This document shows positions 36,648 through 47,850 of a stretch of 64,000 nt of DNA, piece by piece. The first letter of the stretch is position 1. Each line of letters starts with the position of its first letter. The position numbers and the translations under genes are program-made. The notes under the pieces were generated by a model, which saw only the letters and a list, made by a program, of their open reading frames with translations, did no database searches and was not told the origin of the DNA. The stretch is taken from positions 62,743,872 through 62,807,871 of the forward strand of contig CM043953.1 in the NCBI GenBank assembly GCA_014529385.2. Direction: 5' to 3'. The stretch comes from Adiantum capillus-veneris. Lineage: Eukaryota > Streptophyta > Polypodiopsida > Polypodiales > Pteridaceae.

Positions 36648-37170
36648 CTAAACTTTAACACCCTCTTTATAGCTCATAGTGGAGATCAATAGTGAGACCA
36701 AGTCGATGAAGAAGCTACCATGGACACCCCAATACCGGCTGGGATACTGGATGCACCTCGGTGTTGCTCTCCTCAACTTTGTACCTGAAAGTAAGGCCAT
36801 CTTGAGCATCAATTGCCTTTGTAGAAACTTTGAACTATAGACCACACTACATCCAATAATCCCCGTGCATAAATTCCCGTTGTTGTTATTGTTGATAGGC
36901 GGTTTATTCCAAACAAAAGGTGAATCTCCTGGTCTAAAATTCCCTTGGTTTTGAGGTTGTCTTTGGTTCTGGTTAAAGTCTTGCTGATTAAAGTTCCTTT
37001 GAACTGCCGATGGTCTGGGTCTAAGGTTTTTGAAATACCGATTCGGATTGAAGTTTCTATGTTCATAATTGTCCACAAATCCTATCCCTGGATTGATGAC
37101 CAGGATCAAGACAAGTGTAGCACAAATAATCGTGTTTGGCCTTTATACGTAATAAGCTCTCTCTTCTTTG
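36648..37170 (-). pseudogene. Asn/Gln-rich gag-like relic with a zinc-knuckle-like motif
   Basis: The minus frame 37,109-36,648 is Asn/Gln/Arg-rich (NFNQQDFNQNQRQPQNQGNF). Just upstream in another frame a CYTCLDPGHQSRDRIC segment (about 37,125-37,075) resembles a CCHC knuckle with a displaced last Cys. Asn/Gln-rich flanks next to a knuckle occur in gag nucleocapsid regions. No other retroelement domain is nearby, so this is probably an isolated gag scrap. Confidence 0.35.
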
Positions 37171-37533
37171 CTGTGGATTTCCAGATCTTTGTTCCTCCTC
37201 GGGACGAGGTCTTTTTAATTAAGCCAAAACAATATGATTTTAGCTGAAAATAAAAGGGAAAAATTAGCTAATCAAGTTACATAATTATAAGAGTTAGTAA
37301 AAATTATAAGCAAGCTGTGATAATTAGCTTGTTTTTAAAATCTTAAGCACAACACAAATTCAATAGAAATTGACACCGCTATCCTTTCTGAAAGATTCAC
37401 TGCCACTTTAAATTGTAAAAATAATTGGATGGTTTTTACTAATCATTAAAGCTTAGGACTTTCATTATAACCCTTATATATTTTTCCAAATATTTATTAA
37501 AATAGCAAAAAATAGCACAAAAATTTTCAAGAT

Positions 37534-39636
37534 TGGAAATGTAACTTTTGTGGCGAAGAGAAATCTGGAGGAGCACCAAGAATAAGGGATCATTTGCTAG
37601 GGTGGCAATACCAGAATCCAAGGAGGAAAGTGCAAGGACTTAGGTGCAGAAGAAGCAGCTATACGCTTAAAAGCTTTAATTGGTAAGCTAATTTCCACGA
37701 GCAAAAGATCAAAACTCTCTACTTTCGACCATCACACCCCCGTATCGATAAGATCAAACCAGTATGAGGGATCATTGGGTGTAACGCCCACCAATGGAAG
37801 CACTCAAAGTAGGGAACCAACTTCTCGTATCGATGGAAGTACACCTCCAAACCATGGATCTCCTGACTTTCAGGTAGGATTGTCAAAAAGTAGACAGGTT
37901 AGCTTACAGACGAGCTTCAAAACACTTGCCTTAGAAGAAGCACAACTTGCACTAGCTAAAGCCGTCTATTTCACTGGGGGATCATTGGTCATTGTCACCC
38001 GTGATGCATGGAAGTCAGCTTGGAAACGCATTGGGGAGTATGGTGCTGGATTTACCCCTCCAACATATCACCATATGAGAAACCAACTGTTGGATAAATG
38101 TTACACAAGCACACAACATGATATTCAAAGGGTAATATTAAATGCAACAGAACAATCTGGATACACCATAGTTAGTAATGGTTGGTCCAACGTTCAAAGG
38201 CGGCCATTGATCAACATCATGCTTGTATTTCTCGTGGTGAATGTTTTATCAAAGCTGTGGATAGCTCTGGTCAAATAAAGTCTGGCAGTTTTATAGCTGA
38301 CATCATTGGCGACACAGTTGAGGAACTTGGAAAAGAAAATGTTGTCCAAGTAATCATGGACAATGCCAAAAATTGCAGGGCTGCAGGTAGAATACTTGAA
38401 AGTCGCTTCTCTCACCTATATAGTGCTGGTTGCAGTACACACAGCTTGAACTTGGTATTGCAAGATTGGTACAAGAGGGAGGACACAAAGTGGTTCAAAT
38501 GGATAGTAGACAATGCTCGCTTAATAGTCAAGTTTGTTTTGAAGCGTGAGAGGGTTCTTGACATGTACCGTCAGAGGATGTCTACTATGTTAAAACTGCT
38601 GTGCGAAACTAGATTTTGCACCAACTACTATACGGTAGAATCACTAATAAAAAATAAGAATGCTGTGATGGAGACATTCGTTTGTGCCACTTTTTCAGAA
38701 TGGGAGGCTGGTCAAAGGGAGAAGATAAAAAGAAAAATAGGGGTGATCAGAGATCTACTAGCTAATCGCCACTTCTAGGATGATGTGGTGGATGTGCACA
38801 ATGTCATGATGCCAATTATGCTCGCATTATGCCAATTGGATTCTGCCTTGCCTAACATAGATAAGGTGTGGATGTCTTGGTGGACTGTTCAAGAAAGCCT
38901 TGCAAATCCAGAGGAGCCTCAGGAGCCAATTGTGAAGCCTTGGAAGACACCATTCACTCAAAAGAGAAGAGAAATTTTGAGAAAGTATGTGCATGGTCGA
39001 TGGGTTGGAGCACATAGTCCACTACAGAGTGTAGCTTTCTTATTGGATCCAGAGTATTGGGCAATGGAAATAGAAAAACTTGATGAGGAGGTGCTGGAAG
39101 ACTTTTATGATGTGATAGGCAGGTTTTATGATGATCCTGATGAGCATGCATCATTTGTTACTAATCTTACGAAGTTTAAACTCAAAGAGGGTAAGTTTGG
39201 TACAGAATTTGTGCAGAAACTTGCCACGGAGCAACCAGCGTGGAAGTGGTGGATGATGAATGGTGGTAGTGCACCCACCCTTAAACGCCTAGCTGTTAGA
39301 ATTCTAGCCCAATGTGCATCCAATTCAAGTTCTGAGAGAAACTGGAGTACATATAAATATGTACATTCCACCATCAGAAACCGCCTTCTAAATTCAAGAG
39401 CTGAAAAATTGGTGTATATGTACTGCAACCATCGGCTATTGGCAAGAGTGCAAGCTGAGAACTACAAAGAGGAGATGCCGCGCTGGACTTATGATGTAAC
39501 CAATGATGAGGTGGACGAAGACAGTGAGCTGCAAGGGGAATCTCATGAAGTAGAAACTACATGTACTTTAGAAGAGATTGAAGAGAATTTGGAAATTGAA
39601 CCAACTTTGACCCGTCGTAGCAAGCGACGGTATTAA
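37534..39636 (+). pseudogene. hAT-superfamily transposase (BED, DUF659, dimerisation domain)
   Basis: A BED zinc finger begins at 37,534 (WKCNFCGEEKSGGAPRIRDH). After a frame change the DUF659 part runs through 37,775-38,278 and, after a second shift near 38,230, 38,182-38,778 (VVQVIMDNAKNCRAAG, AGCSTHSLNLVLQD). A TAG at 38,776, probably a former Trp codon, separates the last piece 38,785-39,636, which holds KVWMSWWTVQ and the C-terminal hAT dimerisation domain (APTLKRLAVRILAQCASNSS, then SERNWS). The order and length fit plant hAT transposases, which cut and paste with 8-bp duplications. I could not identify terminal inverted repeats. The broken frames suggest an inactive copy; the C-terminal acidic tail is intact. 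Confidence 0.88.
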
Positions 39637-39923
39637 TAGATTATCGAATCCATTGAGTGACTTCTGGTTAAGTTCAGAAACTGTTTATCTTATAAGTTTT
39701 TTTTTATATTTAGTTTAAGGTTTAGACATTTGCTTAATAATAAACGAAGCTCTTAAAAACCTTTACAAGGATACAAATCACTATTAAAGCTTCGTAAAAT
39801 ACAAAGCCCTAACAAATCGTTGCATTATCATATATCATAATTGAAGCTGAAGTGAAGACAATTCACAATTCACTAATAAATTCTCGCAAGACAATGAGTA
39901 AATGTTTTCAAATGTTACAAAAA

Positions 39924-40893
39924 CTATCCAAGTGATAGTGAAATATTTGTGAGAATATCTTCATTCTCCTGTTCACGCTGACCTTTAAGATTATTATAGT
40001 CTTCAGACATTTTGAACATTGCATATAGCTTTTTGGATATCTCAAACTCACATATAGCACAATGAAAGTTATTCATCATGCTTTGCATCAAGCATGATAT
40101 ATGATACATATGTCCACATGGCAAGCTGAAGTGACCACACCACTCATGAAAGAATGATCTACATATGGGGCAAGGACCACCGTGCTCACCAGAAGCTGGA
40201 GGGGCCTCAATAGATGTTGGGTGCTCAATCAATGTGGCAACATTTTGTTTTTTTATAGTCGCCTCTAACTCTTTTACGTGGCGAGATAGCACCTTCACCT
40301 CCCTTTGCAAGTCTATTTAGGGTTTTTTCTGCATGAGAGCCTTGTGTAGCTTGTGATGCTTGCCTGAGTTGAGTTTGAAGCTCCTCCTTAACTTGGTGCA
40401 CTTCCATTGATGCACCTTCTAGTACCAATGACATCTCTTGCCATGTGACGGTGATTGCAGTACTGCGAATGTCCTCAACCGTCATGTGAGGTGTCCTTGA
40501 GCTAAAGTCCACTGCTTCACCCAAGACATAATGCATGTATAACATCTTGGCAAACCACAATGGACAATCCGTATGATGCATAGGATGACCCATAACATCG
40601 AGATATATGTTCTCTCCATTGTCTCGTATGTCTGCATTAATGCATTGTGATAGCTTGAGTCGGCCTTTCTTGATGTTGTCATCTGCAACGCCTGGCCATA
40701 TGAATTTGACCATTTCTCTGTCAATCCTAGTGTTCACCTCTTTCCATTGTGTACCCACTGGGTTGGCCCACTGGGAGCAACGAGCAGCAATTCGAGCGGT
40801 GTCGTTCACTCCACCGCCTTGACACATGGATCTGAGACGCTCAAAAGCGTGCTTAGCCCTTTGATTATCATTATCCATATCCTGATTAAACAC
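39924..40893 (-). pseudogene. RING-finger protein with coiled-coil linker
   Basis: The piece 40,893-40,225 encodes an unrecognised N-terminal region of about 200 residues (ARCSQWANPVGTQW, FIWPGVADDNIKKG, LWFAKMLYMHYVLGEAVDF), followed by a glutamine-rich helix. After a frame change near 40,300, 40,310-39,924 continues with a charged helix (REVKVLSRHVKELEATI) and a C3HC4-type RING finger: CPIC, LPCGHMYH, SC, HCAIC (about 40,170-40,040). RING domains act as E3 ubiquitin ligases. The protein converges on the hAT transposase and lies downstream of the kinase on the same strand. A single indel separates the halves, so this may be a recent pseudogene or contain a sequence error. The N-terminal half is unassigned. 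Confidence 0.6.
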
Positions 40894-40921
40894 TATACTT
40901 CAGTTACGGCATACAAACTTA

Positions 40922-41032
40922 ATGATAATCAATTTCTATAAGAGTAACCACCATTTTACGACAATCAATTGATATTAGAATAACCACCATCTTACGACAA
41001 TCAATTGATATAAGAGTAACCACCATTTTTTA
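40922..41032. repeat. 36-bp tandem repeat, about three copies
   Basis: The unit acgacaatcaattgatataagagtaaccaccatttt recurs with 36-bp spacing (taaccacca at 40,945, 40,981 and 41,017). It lies in the gap between the RING and kinase frames. Confidence 0.88.
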
Positions 41033-41197
41033 AATCAATGAATGACAATCAGTGACTCCACGTGGCTTATTGCTTGAAACTTAAGAGAAAAAACAAAACT
41101 CATAGAAAATTTGTTGTCTTTTGAGATATAACAAAGTGTTTTTATTACTCATACATCATCCATGGCGCATAAAACCCAATTTTTAAAAGTGCTTTTA

Positions 41198-42737
41198 TCA
41201 GTCACAAGTCTCAGAAAACCCTGCTTCATAAAGTACATCATATATCCATAAAAAAAAGGCTACACTCATTTTAGAGGGAGGGCGTAAGCATCGTTCTGGC
41301 TGGGCTTCAAATCTTTCTAATTCTTCGTCCAAAAGTGCCAAGGTCTTTCTGTCTGTGGATTTCTTCCTCACCCAACCTTCCACAACAATCCTAGATATGG
41401 CTTGTACCTCCACTGAAACCTTATGTTTGAACCAATCTGTGCTGTAGTAGTCAGAGAACTCTCCACAAAACTTACAAAATTGCCATATCACCCATCCTAT
41501 GGCGTACACATCTGTGGCCTTGGTCCATGGGCATAAATTCTTGCCATCTAGTAACTCAGGAGCTCGCCAAGGATGAAGCTTTTGCTAGTTTTCATCGGTA
41601 TTGTTGGTCTTTTGTGTCTCTAAGCCAACATGCAGAGCCAATCCCCAATCAATTATTCCAATACGGGGAGTGAGATCCTTGGTAAAGTCCAACATGATGT
41701 TCCATGGATGGAGATCATTGTGGATCACTCCCTCGTCACGTGCGAATCGCAATGCCTTCACCAAGGCATGGATCAACGAGGGAGCAGGGAGCATGATTGC
41801 ACAGGCTCTTGATACGTGTTTTCTTGTCTTCAGAGGGCTGCTCCCATTTAAAGTCTTCAGGGATATTTCCTTTCCCCTCTTGATGCGCTACAAGCATCGT
41901 GAAAGAGCCATGTGGAAGGGGCACTGTCTCCATAAGATCACCTAAAGTTCCCCCATTGAAGTAGGGGAATATCAAAAACCATGGCAACGTTACAGAGTGG
42001 GAAATACTCCTCACAATCCCTCTATGGTTGAGATCTACTCCACTTTCTGATGCAAAGCTTTTCCACTGATGCTTGGCCTGTCCTTTGAACTCCTTGGCAC
42101 AATAAGTATTCGTTGCAAGAAGGAAATTGATCCCTTTGATTTGAACTTGCCACCCTGTGCCATAAGCCCCTGACCCAAGTTTCTTGATCTTCTTAATGGA
42201 CTTATTTGGAATGCCCAAAGTCATACTACATTCAGAATTGTATATATTTCTCTCCAGGTGACTGGCAGAAGCAGTAGGACCCGATGTTCCCTCAATGGCA
42301 GCCTCCTCAATAAACGGTTCTCCAACTTGGCTGCTCCCCATAACTCTGGTGATAGCCATTCGCATTTTCTTGCTTAGGCCAAACTGTGTGTCTATGTGGG
42401 ATGCTCGCCTTGACCTCTCCTTCTTAGCTCTCCATCTCGCGTTCCAATGCTCTAGCTTACCCTTGTCTACTTCTTGAGGGCATTCCTCTTTCATATCAAA
42501 GGACACCTTGGGCAAATTGCCCACCCAACTGCTCAATAATGAGATTATTGATTTAGTTGTTTTGTCTGGATATAACAACAAAATTTTTCGGGAAATCTCA
42601 CTGTATAATGATTGCAATCTAGACTCATCTGCAACAATCTGCGCTATCTCGTCGGGATCTAGTGCACTGACGATTGTAATCAACAATTGTCTAATTTTCT
42701 TTTTGAACTCTATAATTGAAGTAGCAAAAGGATCCAT
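41198..42737 (-). pseudogene. Atypical protein kinase with novel N-terminal region
   Basis: Frame 42,878-41,736 with an internal Met at 42,737 (MDPFATSIIEFKKKIRQ), chosen because upstream codons lie in satellite sequence. About 180 residues of helical, basic sequence precede a kinase domain: glycine loop LGSGAYGTGW, lysine strand YCAKEF, hinge-like FLIFPYFNGGTL. After a frameshift near 41,780 come the catalytic loop GVIHNDLHPWNIMLD (HND for HRD, Asp and Asn kept), metal-binding IIDWGLA (DWG for DFG) and, after a TAG near 41,587, the WRAPELLDG and DVYAIGWV motifs. A C-terminal part ends with a stop at 41,198. Catalytic residues are kept, so breakage is probably recent. It phosphorylates unknown substrates. 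Confidence 0.7.
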
Positions 42738-42857
42738 TTTGCCTGCAATGGTATTATTGCAAACAACACATTGTGAAATATAGCTATGTGCCACTCCATT
42801 TGGATCTTTTCTAAATTCTACGTGAAAGAAAAAGTGCAGTATAGACCATAGATCTCG

Positions 42858-44020
42858 TACGCTTTTGCAGTGACACACCTAATCGCAATTGCAACCATGT
42901 GCCAATGCCTCACCATACAACAACTTACAAATAGATGCTCTTGTCATTCTAACAGCAACACACATAGTCGCAATTGCAACCATGTGCCAAAGCATGAATG
43001 ACTGGGAGCAACATAAAACATAGTCACCCTACGCTTTTGCAATGACACACCTAGCCGCAATTGCAACCATGTGCCAGTGCATCCACGCACGGTGACTTCT
43101 TTCAAACATATGCTCCTGTCATTCTAGCAGCAACACACCTAGTCGCAATTACAACCATGTGCCGAAGCATGAATGACTGGGAGCAACATAAAACATAGTC
43201 ACCCTACGCTTTTGCAATGACACACCTAGCCGCAATTGCAACCATGTGCCAGTGCATCCATGCACGGTGACTTCTTTCAAACAGATGCTACCGTCAATCT
43301 AGCAGCAACACACCTAGTCGCAATTGCAACCATGTGCCGAAGCATGAATGACTGGGAGCAACATAAAACATAGTCATCCTACACTTTTGCAATGACACAC
43401 CTAGTCGCAATTGCAACTATGTGCCAGTGCATCCACGCACGATGTCTTCTTTCAAGATTCAAGCATATGAAACATTATGAAATTATTTGAGCACACATTC
43501 ATGCATTAGATGCTACCGTCAATCTAGCAGCAACACACCTAGTCGCAATTGCAACCATGTGCCGAAGCATGAATGACAGGAAGCAACATAAAACATAGTC
43601 ATCTTGCGTTTTTGCAATGACACACCTAGCCGCAATTGCAACCATGTGCCAGTGCATCCACGCATGGTGACTTCTTTCAAACAGATGCTCCTGTCATTCT
43701 AGCAGCAACACACCTAGTCGCAATTGCAACCATGTGCCGAAGCATGAATGACTGGGAGCAACATAAAACATAGTCACCCTACGCTTTTGCAATGACACAC
43801 CTAGCCGAAATTGCAACCATGTGCCAGTGCATCCACTCACGGTGACTTCTTTCAAACAGATGCTACCGTCAATCTAGCAGCAACACACCTAGTCGCAATT
43901 GCAACCATGTGCCGAAGCATGAATGACTGGGAGCAACATAAAACATAGTCACCCTACGCTTTTGCAATGACACACCTAGCCGTAATTGCAACCATATGCC
44001 AGTGCATCCACGTACGATGA
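42858..44020. repeat. 175-bp satellite array, about six units
   Basis: The marker gaatgactgggagcaacata recurs at 42,996, 43,171, 43,346, 43,571 (slightly altered), 43,746 and 43,921, giving 175-bp spacing except one 225-bp step caused by a 50-bp insertion at about 43,455-43,505. Each unit is a dimer of two about 88-bp halves that share acacctag(t/c)cgcaattgc followed by aaccatgtgcc. Units are nearly identical. The array begins at the kinase N-terminus and lies between it and the promoter-like region. Confidence 0.92.
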
Positions 44021-44159
44021 TTTGATAAAATAAATTTTATACCTTTAAGTTTTAACGCAAAAAACTCAAAAAAACATCAATAAAATAAGGAAGGGATTAA
44101 AAAATTACTGCTACACTGCTTTGAGAATGTGGAAAGCTGCCAAAAAGTTTGGTGAAGAA

Positions 44160-44300
44160 GACGTTTCAATGTACCTCTCTTGTGAAAAAGACAAGCACTG
44201 GCGTCGTCTTTATATAGCCACAGTGGGACCGGCGGGAAAGTTGATTTACCCGGCGGGCCCGGCGGGCCATTTACTTAACCTGGCGGGCCTCGAGCCGGTC
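44160..44300 (-). promoter_or_regulatory. TATA/E2F-like promoter facing the kinase
   Basis: On the minus strand CTTTCCCGCC (44,231-44,240), an E2F-type site, lies 11 bp upstream of GGCTATATAAAG (44,208-44,219), a strong plant TATA box. Further upstream are GC-rich repeats of GGCCCGCCGG (44,250-44,290). A start site would be expected near 44,180, placing the satellite array in the 5' UTR or first intron of the kinase gene. This rests on motifs alone. Confidence 0.45.
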
Positions 44301-44349
44301 TCCAAGTCTACTTGCAGGTCAAAAAAGATGAATGTCAATTAACATAATA

Positions 44350-45039
44350 TTTGTTATTTTGAATTTCTATTGTTATTAACCTGAAATTATAGTGTGATCA
44401 CGTCATTTTGAAATCCCTAAAATTCTATCCATGTTCACAACATGGAAATATAAATTTATGCAGTGCCCTTCCACTTCAAGGGGGACGTGTTTACCATGAG
44501 TATCTCACAACTCTATGTCATGCTCTTAATCAATGCTACTTTGTAACAATGCAAACTAAGAATTTGTGGTAGAATATTGTTCTTAAGTAGCTTATAGTTA
44601 AGGAAATGGTGAGAATCACCCTCATCAATGTGAATATGCACCTTACGCCCTTTGATAGTGTTGTCCCTTCTCATAAGTTCATATGATCCAAAAGCTAGGT
44701 TTCACATAGAGGCAGTTAAACAATAGTCATGAAATTCTTCCATATGTGAGGCTTCCACATTGGCATACTTAGTGGAAGGGTCCAAAGAAAGTAGTGAGTG
44801 CCATTTTCAAATCAAGTCCACCATGCTCCTTTATTCCTAAGAATTGGCCCTAAAAGGGACATAATTTTTCTTTTAAAATAGTTTTATGGAGGAGGAAACG
44901 TGTAGCTATTTCCCCCTCTCTCTTGTTTACTAAAAATGCCTCTTCTTCCTCTTCCTTGCGCTCCTCATAAGTCTAGATAGGGTGCAACAAAGGGAAAAGG
45001 GGAGGCCTCTACCCACCTACTTCCTCCTCCTTTCTTCGC
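44350..45039. other. No gene recognised
   Basis: AT-rich sequence with short frames only. I see no repeat, RNA gene or protein motif here. Confidence 0.4.
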
Positions 45040-45051
45040 ATGTTCCTTTTG

Positions 45052-45052
<1 letters not shown>

Positions 45053-45093
<41 letters not shown>
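45053..45093. repeat. (CT)n microsatellite
   Basis: About 41 bp of CT dinucleotides directly precede the open frame at 45,094-45,507. Confidence 0.95.
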
Positions 45094-45507
45094 GCGCGTG
45101 TGTCAAAATCTCTTCCAATTAATGTTATGGGCATGGAAAGGGTTGTGGAGTACATAATAAAGATGCATCAAAACCCCTCACATCGACTTCCTACAATTGC
45201 ATGGGAAGCAAGCAAAATTTTTCAAAAGATGCATAAAGGAAAGATCTTGAGCATGGGATGGATGCAAGACATAAAGAAGTGGTTTGGAAGACGGGATGCA
45301 TTACACTTGCTACATGATGCCTCAATAGGCTCCCAAGTGAATGAAGCTTTTCTACAACACCAATGTATTATTTCTTGGGAGGAATCTGGTGGGTCACGGT
45401 TCATACATTACATCACCCATATTGCCCTCAACAACAAAACCATGTTCTTTGCTAAACAAGGAACTGTACTCACCATTATATGCTTGAGCCTATCCCCTTG
45501 TCGGTGA
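45094..45507 (+). CDS. Unrecognised open frame of about 135 codons
   Basis: Downstream of the CT tract the frame stays open with ordinary protein composition (MGMERVVEYIIKMHQ, WMQDIKKWFGRRDALHLLHD, HQCIISWEESGG) and ends at TGA. A plausible start is the Met at about 45,124. No family is recognised, and neither signal peptide nor membrane segment is visible. It may be an exon or a fragment of a transposon protein. Length and composition are slightly better than chance, nothing more. Confidence 0.3.
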   Translation, partial: ARVSKSLPINVMGMERVVEYIIKMHQNPSHRLPTIAWEASKIFQKMHKGKILSMGWMQDIKKWFGRRDALHLLHDASIGSQVNEAFLQHQCIISWEESGGSRFIHYITHIALNNKTMFFAKQGTVLTIICLSLSPCR

Positions 45508-46009
45508 TACGCACTATCGCAACCATTCGGCTTAGCTCCCACTCCCTTCAATATGAGATAGGGCATTGGGGCAATGGACAAGAGTCAGATTGATTGTGCA
45601 CATTATGCTCACTGAAAGTTCAAGAGTCTAAGTACCACAAACAACTAGAGTGCTCAGCTTTTGGTCACATCTGAACTTGATTCCCTCACATTTTTCGCCA
45701 TGACTTATACCTACACACTTTCCTCTCCCAGTCATAGTGTGGGCTCTCCATTGTGCGGCTCTCATCACCACAATTTTGGAACATCAAGAATTAGTCACCA
45801 GCCCATACATACTTCATCACATGTAGCTTTGGTCTGATATGTCATATTTGACCTCTAAGGAAAATAATAAAATCTATTGATATATCTCTCTCCTCATTGT
45901 GTGCCATGCCTTCTCTCTCTTCCTTGCACTCCTTGTGAGCTTGTGTTGCATGAGGCATGTGAGGGCCACCTTGGAGCCATATTTCCTACATGCACATATA
46001 TCCCCATCC

Positions 46010-46013
<4 letters not shown>

Positions 46014-46080
<67 letters not shown>

Positions 46081-46153
46081 GCACTTGTTATATATATATG
46101 TATATACATATACATATATATATATATACATACATATATATATACAGATATAT

Positions 46154-46223
<70 letters not shown>

Positions 46224-46274
46224 CTATCGGGTATTGATCTCTCTCTCATTTGCATGCGCACACACATATCCCAC

Positions 46275-46312
<38 letters not shown>
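46014..46312. repeat. Cluster of CT, TA, TG and CA microsatellites
   Basis: (CT)n at about 46,014-46,079, TA/CA-rich sequence at 46,090-46,192, (TG)n at 46,193-46,218 and (CA)n at about 46,277-46,312. Long frames of Ser-Leu, Ile-Tyr, Cys-Val and His-Thr on both strands are artefacts of these tracts. Confidence 0.96.
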
Positions 46313-46387
46313 GAGAACCTCAAATCCCTAACTTTTTTGTCTCTAATCTCTATCTCCCAACACTTGGCCTTTGGAACTCAAAACCTC

Positions 46388-47215
46388 ATTAGGTGGCAAA
46401 TTGAATGTAGATAAGTGTCACACTGTAGAGAGCCAAGTACTTAGGCATGAGGTTTTAACACATGGCATTGAAGCCAATCCAAGGAAAATTCAAGTTCTTG
46501 TGTCTCTTAGCAACTAGATTCTTTCCTTCAAAAGTTAGGATACTTGAGTAGGTTCATACCCTTGCTCTTTCAGGTGATTCTCCCCTTGCAACAACTCTCA
46601 CAGGGATGTCTTCACTTGGAGTGAAGAAAATGAGTAGCAATTTAACACATTTAAAGAAGTGCTAGCATCTATCCGCACCATTGTGCCACCAAAGTGGAAT
46701 GAAACCTATTAACCCAGGTATAAGCAACGATATGCAAAAGGATATGAAAACTTATTTCACACATATAATTTAATTTTTTAGCGATGATTGAGCTTGAAAA
46801 AGGGTAGACTACTGTAGAACACATGGTTCTTGCACTTATGTTTGATATCACAAAGTTTATATCCTATTTGTTGAATAAAAAATTTGTCATCTTAACAATT
46901 GAGCAAGTCTTTCCTTGTGTCTTTCAATGCATGGATGTATTTCCTAGGATTTCTAAATGGCTTGTGATACTTTGAAGAGTTTGATTATATAGTGCAAGTG
47001 GAGATCTTTACTAGAGTTAGTTTGGCATGTATTTTAACTCACCGTCACTTTGAGAAGAAAGTGAAACCTAAATGTACAAAGGAGGAACCCCCAACTTCAC
47101 AATCTATGTAATTGGAAATGGCCCACTCTCTCTACTTTGATGGTGCTTACAAAAGAGCTAGTGTTAAGGCTACTATAGATACTGTAATTGTCGATGAAGA
47201 TGGTTGAAAAATATT
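46388..47215 (+). pseudogene. Tat-like pol relic (RT end, RNase H, archaeal-type RNase H)
   Basis: Degenerate plus-strand frames resemble element C pol in order. LNVDKCHTVESQ with GIEANPRKIQVLVSL (about 46,405-46,510) matches the RT thumb. FITKFISYLLN-like and ISKWLV (about 46,830-46,970) match RNase H. HSLYFDGAYKRASVKAT (about 47,120-47,175) matches the start of the archaeal-type RNase H. Many stops and losses show a very old insertion. It ends abruptly near 47,215. Confidence 0.6.
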
Positions 47216-47850
47216 CTCTGTGGGGAAAAATTTTGACGCTACACATTCTGTGCACATCTGTCGCACGTGTCAATGCAAGGAACTTGCCGATACACTGTGT
47301 GTGAGCCACAAATGGCTCCAAGCACGCAACTAGCCTAAACTAGTAAGCTCAAAGATGGCAATGGTGTGTCACTCACTGCTCTACGCTTGATGTCGTGGAG
47401 GATTCCTCGCCACTAAGAAGAAGGAGACGCTGCTAGGCCGTGCTCAACCGCCTCACCGCCGTCGTGTCACCGCCGCAATGCTCAATCACTCTCTCTCTCT
47501 CTCTCTCTCTCTCTCATACACACACACAAGGAGATGAAGAAGAAGAAGGTTGAGATGGAGCAAGAGCACTCTTCAATTGCACAAATGAGAGAATGAGTGA
47601 ATTTTAGGTTTAGTTGACTTTTATATGAGGTTGCCCCATTCACACTTGGGCGCCCATGCTTAGCGAACTAATCCCTTGAATGTTCCAATTAGAGTGCACC
47701 TCTCATCGACGATCGCTCTTACCCTTTTCCCATTGGACCGACAAGCACGGTACCTGACTCTACCAAACAAATAATACGGCGTCCGTCTTAGGTGATATTT
47801 ATGTGCGTGAGGGATGATAGGAATGTGCGTGAGGGTTAACATGCTCTCCT
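47216..47850 (-). mobile_element. Isolated LTR-like fragment related to 7,860-8,480
   Basis: The reverse complement of this stretch aligns by eye with 7,890-8,470. It shares catataaaag (about 47,620), the microsatellite position (about 47,488-47,515), gtgagtgacacaccattgcc and agccatttgtggctca. No gag or PBS follows in the matching direction, so it is a solo LTR or truncated end. Its orientation is opposite to the neighbouring Tat-like relic, so the two are separate insertions. Confidence 0.55.

Noticed and set aside
37240-39900. Terminal inverted repeats and 8-bp duplication of the hAT element
   Set aside because: I searched both flanks by eye and found no convincing matching ends.
42858-44020. 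Possible CRISPR-like array of regularly spaced repeats
   Set aside because: Whole 175-bp units are repeated with no unique spacers, and the window is eukaryotic; it is a tandem satellite.
46388-47850. Tat-like pol relic and adjacent LTR-like fragment as one element
   Set aside because: They lie in opposite orientation, and the LTR-like fragment resembles the segment next to family A gag instead.
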